A stretch of DNA of 64,000 nucleotides from positions 124,001 through 188,000 of the forward strand of contig NZ_MAEJ01000010.1 in the NCBI RefSeq assembly GCF_009933175.1, in the 5' to 3' direction. The stretch's first letter is position 1. Every line of letters starts with the position of its first letter. The translations under genes were made by a program, and so were the position numbers. Under the pieces are notes generated by a model. That model had not been told where the DNA came from. It ran no database searches and saw nothing but the letters and a program-made list of their open reading frames with translations. Of the stretch, positions 26,902-37,000 are shown one piece after another. Source of the stretch: Candidatus Enterococcus huntleyi. GTDB taxonomy: Bacteria; Bacillota; Bacilli; Lactobacillales; Enterococcaceae.

Positions 26902-27627
26902 TTATTTTCCTGCTGCATTCTCTTCTTGAATAATAAAACTTTGCTTGTCTTTTGCGCGTACATAAGTCGTTAGTGAAGTTTCCTGCTGTTCTTCGGTAGA
27001 AGTAACCTGTACCTCATACACTTCTGAGATCGCAGCTAATTCTGCTAAGAAACTCGTCAAGTTGTCTTTCAATTCTGGGATTAACTCGGTTTCAATTTGA
27101 AGGGAAAGCTTCACTTGTTTTTCCTTCTCCTCAATAAATAAAATCGCCATAGTTTGGCCAAAATATGGCGTCAGCTTTTGGGCGAGTAATTGTTCCAATT
27201 GCCCTTGTGCTTTACGACTATCCGATTTGGTAAATAGTCGCGGCCAACCACTATTCTTCAAATCAATGCCTTCTTTTGGGTATTCTTTAAGGGGCTGCGC
27301 GTTAAAATAATAGGCCTGTTGGGTCTTCACCTTAGTTATTTCTTTTTTTATACGCGTATTTTCTTCTGAAAGCTGTTGCCAGTAAGTTTCTAGCTGGATA
27401 ATTTGTCCCGTTAAGAGACCTATTACTAGTAGTAAAGCTAGACTACTTCCCAGTAAGACGCGAACATGTTTTTCCGTTTCTCGTCGTTGAAGCGCACGTA
27501 ATTTCTTCAGCGCGCGCCCTTTTTTATGCTGATATTGGTTTAGTTGTTGTTGAATCTGCCAACGACGCACAATCACTAGAAATAATGCGAGTAAGCCTAC
27601 GCCTATCGCCCAATTAATCCACCTCAT
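26902..27627 (-). CDS. Two-span membrane protein with extracytoplasmic coiled coil, pilus-operon accessory
   Basis: 241 residues. The first membrane helix is at about 5-21, followed by a basic cytoplasmic loop (QYQHKKGRALKKLRALQRR). The second helix (about 57-75) leads into a coiled coil (about 76-100) and a 140-residue extracellular domain. It is encoded 15 bp after the signal peptidase gene. No family is recognised. A scaffold joining the signal peptidase and sortases is speculation from context. Confidence 0.6.
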   Translation of the reverse strand: MRWINWAIGVGLLALFLVIVRRWQIQQQLNQYQHKKGRALKKLRALQRRETEKHVRVLLGSSLALLLVIGLLTGQIIQLETYWQQLSEENTRIKKEITKVKTQQAYYFNAQPLKEYPKEGIDLKNSGWPRLFTKSDSRKAQGQLEQLLAQKLTPYFGQTMAILFIEEKEKQVKLSLQIETELIPELKDNLTSFLAELAAISEVYEVQVTSTEEQQETSLTTYVRAKDKQSFIIQEENAAGK

Positions 27628-27642
27628 CTTTTTCCTCTTTTC

Positions 27643-28593
27643 TCACTTATTTTGAATCCATTGAACCCGTCCCTCGACTGATTCTGTGTTCACCCAGCCG
27701 AAACTACGACTATCTTTAGAAACCTGAAGATTGTCCCCCAAAACAAAGTAACAATTTTTGGGGATACGCGTTAGTTCTCGCCAATCCTGGGCAATCGAAT
27801 CCGTCAAATCGACACTATAGGTATTAACAAAACGCCCCTCTCCTTCAAGGTCAATCACCAGGCGCGTCCCTGAGATGAAGACAGGATCTTCAGGGAGACC
27901 AATAATCCGCTTCACAAATCGATCAGACTCACCAGCAATCGCGAAACCAATCAAGTCAAATCGCTTAACGTCCTCGCTCTTTTTCAGTAGAACGACGGAA
28001 CCATCAGTCACTGTCGGTGTCATCGATGTTCCAGAGATGGGGTGAAAAATATACGAATGAATGAGTGTCCATGAAAGAAGCCCTACGACACTACTCATCG
28101 CCAAAATAATTCCCCAGCGGATTACGCGTCTTTTTATTTGTTGTTTTTTACGTGCTGCTTGTTTCTTTAACTTGGCTTGTTGTTCTTTTTTCCTCTGTAA
28201 AGTTTTTGGGGTATTTCTAACTGACTGAGTTGTTGTCGAATTCTTCTGTTTCCTTTTTACAGAAGCTTTTTCTGCTTTTTCAGCTGCTTGCTCAGTCCCC
28301 TGTCGCGACTTTGATTTTTTTGATTCTGTTGTTTTTCTTTCTACCTTTTGTGCTTTTAAGCGTTGCCTGTTTGTTTTTTGTAGGTTTACCTTTCGCGCGG
28401 TTACCTTCTGTCGAGTTACCTTTTTTGTCTTCGACGTTCGTTTTTCTGATTTTTTTGTTTTTGATTTAGGCGCATCTGTCATTATTGTTTCAGACTGTTT
28501 TGCCTTTCGCTTTTCCATCTCCCATTTTTGTGTCCTACCTTTTTGTCTCCTTAACTCTCTCTGTTCTCTAGGTTCTTGCTGTCTTTGTTTCAT
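27643..28593 (-). CDS. Signal peptidase I with long basic N-terminal extension
   Basis: 316 residues. The catalytic part is normal: membrane helix about 157-178, active Ser in SGTSMTPT (about 189), Lys in RFVKRIIGLP (about 227) and the GDN...DSRSFG box. The first 150 residues are an unusual cytoplasmic tail with very many Lys, Arg, Gln and Thr and almost no hydrophobics. Typical type I signal peptidases have only a few residues before the anchor. The stop codon of the double-sortase gene is 1 bp upstream of its start. Pilus loci often carry a dedicated peptidase. Confidence 0.85.
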   Translation of the reverse strand: MKQRQQEPREQRELRRQKGRTQKWEMEKRKAKQSETIMTDAPKSKTKKSEKRTSKTKKVTRQKVTARKVNLQKTNRQRLKAQKVERKTTESKKSKSRQGTEQAAEKAEKASVKRKQKNSTTTQSVRNTPKTLQRKKEQQAKLKKQAARKKQQIKRRVIRWGIILAMSSVVGLLSWTLIHSYIFHPISGTSMTPTVTDGSVVLLKKSEDVKRFDLIGFAIAGESDRFVKRIIGLPEDPVFISGTRLVIDLEGEGRFVNTYSVDLTDSIAQDWRELTRIPKNCYFVLGDNLQVSKDSRSFGWVNTESVEGRVQWIQNK

Positions 28594-28594
28594 A

Positions 28595-30352
28595 TCAGCG
28601 GACCATATTCAAAAAGAGAATGGGCATCAAAAACAATAGAAATAGTGGAACAATTGTCTGCATCGGCTCAGAAATAATCTTCGCTGCAAGTAGCATGCTG
28701 GTCTTTTCAAAAGAAGTGACGGGATCTGTAGCAAGTAATTGCTTGGCTTTCGTTTGCTTTTTTCGAGCCAAACCTAGTTCACTCACCAGCTGATCTTCTG
28801 CCGTTTTTAGTGGCTGCACACTACTCAATTCTCCTTGAACGACGCGACGATAGATGGTACCAATATCCCCTTCACAACGCAGTAAAGTCAGCAATGCTTG
28901 ATGGCCTGAGGCTTCTTTTTCGACATAAGCCACTTCGGTATCTTCGATTATTTTATTAACGGTCACACGATAGACGTAGACATCTTTAAAATCAGTCGTA
29001 TACAAGGTGTCTCCCACCGCAAGATCTTGGATGCGATGCAAGAGAACGTCTTTATCGTAGATATTATGGGCTAGCAAAACGTAATTCCCCTTACCCAACT
29101 GTTGATCCTTACGATAGGTAGCCACGCCAGACAATAAGTTTTCATTAGCCAATCCCGCAAGAATCGGCAAGTCGATGGCAACTTTAGGAATGACTAACTT
29201 GCCAATCCCCCAATTGTTGGTCGTCTGTTGAAAAGTCGTTTTAGCCTCGGCGTAATTTGCTACATTGACACTGGCAATCTGTTTCTCCGCGTAATTCGCT
29301 TTTTGAACTTTATCGAGATTGTACTGACTAATCTCTTCCTCTAAGCCAATATTAATCGGCGACATCCCCGCCTCTTCTTGCATATGCAGATAGCCATAAA
29401 TCGCTACCCCTAGCACGGTAATCATCGTTAGAAAAAGGAGCACAAAGAATGTTTTTACTACTCGGAATAACCATTTCAATTTTTTTCGCGCTTTAGCAGA
29501 AACTACGGGATCGGTTGAACGCACTCGTTTTCGTTGGCGGCGATAGATTATGAAGAGAAATAGACACAAGAACAAATTAATTCCTAAAGTCAGTAGGACA
29601 ACTGTTTGATAGTTCCAAAGATTTCGTTTGACCACTTTTCTCGTCAAGGCCTCTTCATAAGGAATCCGATGGCCAGTCACCAACAATCGATAGGTATTGA
29701 TACCTGGCGGCGTACAAGTCAGTAACGTAACCGTATCCTTCCCCGACAACACTTTGACCTTGTCGACTTCACTAGGAAGGACTTCTTCAAAGGATTCAAT
29801 CTCATAAGCTAATCGTTTGCCCAGAATATTGACGAAAAAGATATCTCCCTCACTCAAATTCTTAATATCCGTAAACAATACTTGATTCTGAACGCCACTA
29901 TGACCGGTAATCACGGAACGCGTGTTGGTGCCACCAATCGGAATCGACGAAGGCTCAAAATGCCCCAACCCTTTATCCAACGTCTGATAGGATGTTCCAT
30001 GATAAAAAGGCAAGCCATCGATATCCAATGCCGGAATATCCAAAGTCCCCATGACGGTTCCTTCATTTGCAATTGCTGTGTAAACGATAGGTTCTGTCTG
30101 TTTGCCCTGTTGTTTTTTGTAAATATATTCATTGTATTGTTGAGCTAAACGAAACTGAGCTTCCTTCTCTTCTTCTGATAGCTTTTTCATTGATTCATCA
30201 TATTGGGTTACCGCTTCACTACGTTCTCTGTTGGCAAGGTAGTTTCCTACTATTGGATACAGCAAGATTAGTGTCCCCACGAAGATCATGAAGCAAGCAA
30301 AAAGCATCAAAATTGAAGGCTTCTTTTTTTTCTTTATGGGTTGATGTGCCAT
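28595..30352 (-). CDS. Tandem sortase: class C domain fused to class A-like domain
   Basis: 585 residues with two complete sortase units. Unit 1: anchor about 14-36, then a class C domain with His151 (ITGHSG), Cys213 (TLLTC) and Arg222 (TYRLLVTG), and a membrane helix about 250-270. Unit 2: basic loop, anchor about 300-322, then a class A-like domain (GIGKLVIPKVAIDLPI) with His429 (LLAHN), Cys493 (TLLRC) and Arg502 or 503 (YRRVV), and a last hydrophobic segment 567-585. Class C enzymes polymerise pilins and class A enzymes anchor proteins to the wall, so one polypeptide could do both. The sequence shows no frameshift between units. AAGGAGGAG precedes the start. Confidence 0.9.
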   Translation of the reverse strand: MAHQPIKKKKKPSILMLFACFMIFVGTLILLYPIVGNYLANRERSEAVTQYDESMKKLSEEEKEAQFRLAQQYNEYIYKKQQGKQTEPIVYTAIANEGTVMGTLDIPALDIDGLPFYHGTSYQTLDKGLGHFEPSSIPIGGTNTRSVITGHSGVQNQVLFTDIKNLSEGDIFFVNILGKRLAYEIESFEEVLPSEVDKVKVLSGKDTVTLLTCTPPGINTYRLLVTGHRIPYEEALTRKVVKRNLWNYQTVVLLTLGINLFLCLFLFIIYRRQRKRVRSTDPVVSAKARKKLKWLFRVVKTFFVLLFLTMITVLGVAIYGYLHMQEEAGMSPINIGLEEEISQYNLDKVQKANYAEKQIASVNVANYAEAKTTFQQTTNNWGIGKLVIPKVAIDLPILAGLANENLLSGVATYRKDQQLGKGNYVLLAHNIYDKDVLLHRIQDLAVGDTLYTTDFKDVYVYRVTVNKIIEDTEVAYVEKEASGHQALLTLLRCEGDIGTIYRRVVQGELSSVQPLKTAEDQLVSELGLARKKQTKAKQLLATDPVTSFEKTSMLLAAKIISEPMQTIVPLFLLFLMPILFLNMVR

Positions 30353-30379
30353 CCTCTGTCTCCTCCTTTCTAAGATGAA

Positions 30380-30418
30380 GAAAGAGAAACCTCCTCACGT
30401 GAAGAAGTTCCTCTTTCT
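30380..30418 (-). other. Intercistronic hairpin between minor pilin and sortase genes
   Basis: GAAAGAG-A-AAC pairs with GTT-C-CTCTTTC around a short loop. It lacks a good T-run. It may be an RNA-processing or partial attenuation site lowering sortase expression relative to pilins, which is inference. Confidence 0.45.
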
Positions 30419-30421
30419 CAA

Positions 30422-31090
30422 TTATCGTGGGGTTTTTCTTTTCATTGAGAATAACCCAACAACACCCATCACAAAAATGACTGTGCTCATCCAAACAAAT
30501 GGGTGCGTATTGCCAATGTTCCCACTTGTTTGAGGCAATCTTGTGACGGGATTTTTGGTAGGATCTTTCGGTCCATCTTTTCCGCCAGTGTTAGACGCGA
30601 CACTAGATTTTGGATAAAGGTAAACTTCAGAAAGAGCCGCTTTTCCGCCAGGTTGAGGAAGAGGCAATTCTAGAATGACCGGCTCCATGACTTCTTTTAA
30701 CAAGCCATCTTTCGGTTTCTCGACCACTCGATACATCCCTTGAGCCAAACCAGAGACTTGCGCTAGCCCATTCGAATCTGTCGTGATTTCGGCAGAAAAT
30801 GCTTCGGTTCCTTCCACTATTTGAAAACCTGTTCCACCAGTCAGTGGCGTCACACGAACCACTTCATAGGTAATCCCAGATAAAGGTGCTAAAGCTTGCC
30901 CTTTGTCATCCGTCAACGACTCCGCTTTTGAACCGTCTTGTGGGAAATTAGCCACATTGGTTGCCGAATCTAGTTTGTACTTTTGAATCGTAATGCCGTG
31001 ACCCGCAGTTTCTGTTGCATGAGCAGGTATTGCAGAGAAACCGACCCCAGTAAAAAGAAGAGCCAGTAAACAATAAATTCGTTTTTTCAT
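30422..31090 (-). CDS. Minor pilin (SpaA-type), LPQTS sorting signal
   Basis: 222 residues. Signal peptide 1-25 (ends PAHA). One Cna-B/SpaA-like domain (about 30-170), containing YRVVEKPKDG in the E-box position. The sorting signal LPQTSG is followed by a hydrophobic segment and a basic tail, MKRKTPR. The motif has Ser where LPxTG has Gly. The ATG at 31090 lies 1 bp after the stop of the giant gene and has AAAGGAG upstream. It is probably the wall-anchor or base pilin because it is smallest and adjacent to sortase. Confidence 0.85.
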   Translation of the reverse strand: MKKRIYCLLALLFTGVGFSAIPAHATETAGHGITIQKYKLDSATNVANFPQDGSKAESLTDDKGQALAPLSGITYEVVRVTPLTGGTGFQIVEGTEAFSAEITTDSNGLAQVSGLAQGMYRVVEKPKDGLLKEVMEPVILELPLPQPGGKAALSEVYLYPKSSVASNTGGKDGPKDPTKNPVTRLPQTSGNIGNTHPFVWMSTVIFVMGVVGLFSMKRKTPR

Positions 31091-31091
31091 C

Positions 31092-34000
31092 TTAATGCTC
31101 TCCTTTCTTTCGAGGTGTCCGATAATGCCAAGCAATCCCTAATAATCCTAAGACCATTAGACTTCCCGAGCCCATCAAGAACAGCTGGATTGGTCCATTT
31201 CCACCAGTAAATGGCAGAACCGTCACTTTATCATCTTCTTGATAGACCATTACTACTTCATTACCTTCCGAAACTTTCACCGCAATCGGCTCTTTGACCA
31301 GCTCATACCCAACAGGCGCCTTGGTTTCTACTAGGGTGTAGTCCTTATTAAATAGAAATTCAAAATCAATATGGCCTGTGCTATCTGTTACTGCCGTGCC
31401 TACTTTTTTCGATTCATCCATTTTGTTCCCTTCGTAGATTGTAAATTCTGCTCCTTGTAAAGCTAAGCCAGTAGATTTTTCTACATTACTTAAAACACCA
31501 TCTCTGTTCCCATCTACTGCAGTTCCTGCAGCATACTTAAAGATACGAATCTTCCAAGGATGGATTAATCCAAGATTAAGATGTTCAATATGGTATAAAC
31601 CGTTACTCTTTTCTGTCAGAGTTGGTAGATTTTTAAGTAGAGGTTGCTCATAAGATTTGATAGTTTTATACGTATTTTGATTGACCTTTGAGTTTCTATA
31701 AATATCTGCTTCAGTTCCTGCATTAGGTGTAGTTACTTTAAATTCTTTAGCAATCACTCGACCATCTATTTCGAATTTAGCGATATATGAACCCTCGGGA
31801 AGATCACTAAAGACATATTTCCCATTTGCATCTGTCTTAATCAAAGAGTTTCCAGAAGCATCTACGAAAGCAGTTCCTGTCAGACTTTGTTTTACTAGTT
31901 CATTTTGATAGCTTGGTAGGGTAAGACTGGTTCGATATAGTTTAACAGGGATGTCTTTCACCTTTAACTCGTCTTTTCCAGAATTTAATTTACCAATAAA
32001 TCCATCATAATTATCATCAAACCATGCTACACCGCTCAGCATTCTTGCATAAACTTTAGTAGTCACAATATTTGATTTTAGTGGATTATTGGTGCCATCA
32101 TTTACACGTGCATCATTTTGTATCAACTCGCCAGCTTTTTGGTTCGTTGGTTTTAACTTCACTGTTAGTACTATAGATGCACCTGGTTCTAAACTCGGTT
32201 GAGAAACCAAAAAGGCTTTCGCATTTTTAATATTTGCTACGGGTGTTGTCCCTGGGATATAGGCAGTCCAAGCAGGTTTCGTATTCGGATCTGTAGTCTC
32301 ATTTACTGCCGTCGTAGCTGCTGTATTGGTATATGTGATTTTTGCATTGGTTCCTACAACTGTCGCATCGGTGACTGTATACGTACCCGATAGAGTTGTT
32401 CCTCGAGTATCGCCTTTATACGGTAAGTAATCCAATAGTTCGACATTAGGTACACGTGCAGATCCTTCATTTGAGACCGTTACTTTGTAAGTAAGTGTAT
32501 TGTCAACTCCATCATTAATTGATGGATCAATAGAGCCGACTTCGATCGCTGCTTTATCAACCGTTTTTTTAATCGATAACTGTGATTTTACTTGAACGAC
32601 TCCTAGATGGACATCTACTACATGGAAAGTCTTATCATTCGCAGAAGTTTTTGCTGGTAGACTGGTTAAAATTGGAGCTTCATATGCAGGCGATTCAAAA
32701 GGTGCTGTTACGCTTGATTTTGAATTAACCTTATCATTTGTAGCGCCGCCTTTTCTAAATTCAGTGACACCAAACTCCATAGCTTTTACTTTATCCCCAA
32801 TCACAAATTCAGCGACGTAATTCCCTTCAGGAAGATTCGCAAAAATGTAGTTTCCATTGGCGTCAGTCATTTTTTTCACAGTTGTACCGTCCATGAACTT
32901 CTCACCAGTTAGACTTTCTGTTACTAACACTTTTTTATAAGTCGCTACTGTCAGACTTGTCCGATATAATTTGACTGGAATGTTTGCCAACCGTGGTTCA
33001 TTAGTACCCATCAAGCCATCTTTATTGTCATCAAACCAAGCTGTCCCTTTAAAATCTCGCCCATAAACGGTCGTTACTACGGTATTTGAACGCAATGGTG
33101 CATTTCCACCGCCGTTGGTACCATCATTTACACTAGCGTTGTTTTTAATCAACTCACTAGCTTTTTGATTCGTTGGTTTCAACTTCACAGTTAATACCAT
33201 AGAAGCCCCAGGCTCTAAGCTTGGTTGAGAAACTAAGAAAGCTTTGGCTCCTTTAATATCCGCTACAGGAGTTGTTCCTGAGGGATGAGGATTCCAAGCA
33301 GGTTTCTTGTTTGGATCCATATTTTCATTGGTCGTCGCAGTAGCTGGTAAGACACTATACGTGATTTTTGCATTGGTCCCAGTGACTGTCGCATCAGTTA
33401 CTGTATACGCACCCGATAAAGTCGTTCCTCGAGTATCTCCTTTATACGGTAAATAATCTAACAGTTCGACATTTGGCACTCGTGCTGTACCTGTGTTTTT
33501 CACAGTTACTTTGTAGGTAAGTGTATTGTCAATACCGCCAGTAATTGACGGATCAATCGAGCCAACTTCAATCGCCGCTTTATCGACAGTTTTGGTAATT
33601 GATAGCTGTGATTTTATACGTAGAACCCCTAAATGGACATCTACGACATGGAAAGTTTTATCACTAGTGGTCAGTTTAGCCGGTAGGCTACTTAGAATTG
33701 GCGCCTCATAAGCAGGTGTTTTATAGGTTGTGACATTCGCTTTTGAGTTCACCTTATCGTTCGCTGCGCCACCTTTTCTGAATTCAGTGACACTGAATTC
33801 TTGGGCTGTAACTCTATCACCGATCACAAATTCAGCGACGTAATTTCCTTCAGGAAGATTTGTAAAAATATAGTTCCCGTTTGCATCGGTTTTATTAGTC
33901 GAATTCCCTGATGAGTCAATGAATTTGGTACCAGTCAGGTTTTCCGTTACTAATTGATTGGCATAGGTCGTTTTGGCAATACTTGTTCGATAAAGTTTGA

Positions 34001-37000
34001 CTGGAATGTTAGCCATTCTTACTTCGGCTGTGCCCATCAAACCATCTTTATTATCATCAAACCAAGCTGTACCTTTAAAGTCTCGCCCATAAACAGTCGT
34101 TACTACGGTATTTGAACGCAATGGTGCATTTCCGCCACCGTTGGTGCCATCATTTACACTGGCGTTGTTCTTGATTAGCTCACTCGCTTTTTGATTCGTA
34201 GGCACAAGCTTCACAGTTAATACCATAGAAGCACCTGGATCTAAGCTCGGCTGAGAAACTAAGAAAGCTTTGGCTCCTTTAATATTCGCTACAGGCGTTG
34301 TTCCTGGAGTATAGGCTGTCCATACAGGCTTCGTGTTCGGGTTCAAGTTTTCATTCATCGTTGTCGTAGCCGCTGTATTTGTATACGTGATTTTCGCATT
34401 GGTTCCAGTGACTGTCGCATCGGTTACTGTATATGAACCCGATAGAGTCGTTCCTCGAGTATCTCCTTTATATGGTAAATAATCTAACAGTTCGACATTT
34501 GGCACTCGCGCTGTGCCCGTGTTTTTCACGGTCACTTTATAGGTAAGCGTGTTATTGATACCGCCAGTAATTGATGGATCGATCGAACCGACTTCAATCG
34601 CTGCTTTATCAACAGTTTTTGTAATTGATAGCTGTGATTTTATGCGTAGAACCCCTAAGTGGACATCTACGACATGGAAAGTTTTATCACTAGTGGTCAG
34701 TTTAGCCGGTAGGCTACTTAGAATTGGCGCCTCATAAGCAGGTGTTTTATAGGTTGTAACATTTGCTTTCGAGTTCACCTTATCGTTCGCAGCGCCACCC
34801 TTTCTGAACTCAGTGACACTAAATTCTTTGGCAGTAACTCTATCACCAATCACAAATTCGGCGACATAATTTCCTTCGGGTAGATTCGCAAAGGTGTAAT
34901 TTCCATTCGCATCGGTTTTTTTATTCACAGTCGTTCCATCCATAAACTTCTCACCGGTTAGACTTTGCGTCACTAATTGATTCGCATAGGTTGTTTTGGC
35001 AATACTCGTTCGATAAAGTTTGACAGGTATATTAGCCATTCTTACTTCAGATGTGCCCATCAAACCATCTTTATTGTCATCAAACCAAGCTGTTCCTTTG
35101 AAGTCTCGCCCATAGACAGTCGTTACTACGGTATTTGAACGTAATGGTGCGTTTCCACCACCGTTAGTGCCATCATTTACACTAGCATTATTCTTGATCA
35201 GCTCACTCGCTTTTTGATTCGTAGGCGCAAGCTTCACTGTTAATACCATAGAAGCACCTGGATCTAAGCTCGGTTGAGAAACTAAGAAAGCTTTCGCGCC
35301 CTTAATATTCGCCACAGGCGTTGTCCCAGGAGTATAAGGATTCCAAGCAGGCTTCGTATTCGGGTTCATATTTTCATTCGCTGTCGTATTCGCTGGTGTG
35401 ATACTATATGTGATTTTCGCATTGGTTCCCGAGACTGTTGCATCGGTTACTGTATATGAACCCGATAGAGTCGTTCCTCGAGTATCTCCTTTATACGGTA
35501 AATAATCTAACAGTTCGACATTTGGCACTCGCGCTGCACCCGTATTTTTTACGGTCACTTTATAGGTGAGTGTATTATTGATTCCGCCAGTAATTGACGG
35601 ATCAATCGAACCAACTTCAATCGCTGCTTTATCAACAGTTTTGGTAATTGATAACTGTGATTTTATACGTAGAACTCCTAAATGGACATCCACGACATGG
35701 AAAGTTTTATCACTAGTGGACAGTTTAGCCGGTAGGCTACTTAGAATTGGTGCCTCATAAGCAGGTGTTTTATAGGTTGTGACATTTGCTTTTGAGTTCA
35801 CTTTATCATTCGCTGCGCCGCCTTTTCTAAACTCAGTGACGCTGAATTCTTTGGCTGTAACTCTATCACCGATTACAAATTCAGCGACGTAATTTCCTTC
35901 AGGGAGATTCGCAAAGGTGTAATTTCCATTCGCATCGGTTTTTTTATTCACAGTCGTTCCATCCATAAACTTCTCACCGGTTAGACTTTGCGTCACTAAT
36001 TGATTGGCGTAGGTTGTTTTGGCAATACTCGTTCGATAAAGTTTGACTGGAATATTCGCCATTCTTACTTCGGCTGTGCCCATCAAGCCATCTTTATTGT
36101 CATCAAACCAAGCCGTTCCTTTGAAGTCTCGCCCATAGACAGTCGTTACTACGGTATTTGAACGTAATGGTGCGTTTCCACCATTATTGATGCCGTCATT
36201 TACACTGGCGTTGTTCTTAATCAGTTCACCAGCTTTTTGATTTGTAGGTGTAAGCTTCACTGTTAATACTATCGAAGCACCTGGCGCTAAACTTGGCTGA
36301 GAAACTAAGAAAGCTTTGGCTCCTTTAATATTCGCCACAGGCGTTGTCCCTGGGGTATAGGCTGTCCATGCAGGCTTCGTATTCGGGTTCAAGTTTTCAT
36401 TCGCCGCTGTCGTAGCCGCTGTATTTGTATACGTAATTTTCGCATTCGTTCCTGAGACTGTCGCATCAGTTACTGTATACGAACCAGATAAAGTCGTTCC
36501 TCGAGTGTCCCCTTTATATGGTAAGTAGTCTAATAGTACGACATTTGGTACTTGCGCTGTGCCCGTATTTTTCACAGTTACTTTATAGGTAAGCGTATTA
36601 TTGACTCCACCGCTAATTGATGGATCAATCGAACCAACTTCAATCGCCGCTTTATCAACAGTTTTCGTAATCGATAGCTGTGATTTCAGCCGAACAACAC
36701 CTAAATGGACATCAACGACATGGAAAGTCTTATCGCTTGTGGTCAATTTCGCTGGCAAACTACTTAGAATAGGCGCCTCATAAGCGGGTGTTTTATAGGT
36801 TGTGACATTTGCTTTTGAGTTCACTTTATCATTCGCCGCTCCACCTTTTCTGAACTCAGTAACGCTGAATTCTTTAGCGGTCACTCTGTTACCAATTACA
36901 AATTCAGCGACATATTTCCCTTCAGGTAAGTTGGAAAATGTGTAATTTCCATTCGCATCAGTTTTTTTAGTCACATTACCTGATAAATCTATGAATCTTT

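Noticed and set aside
32521-36783. Repeated antisense open frames of about 60 codons within the adhesin array
   Set aside because: They are shadows of the coding repeats on the other strand and recur only because the repeats do.
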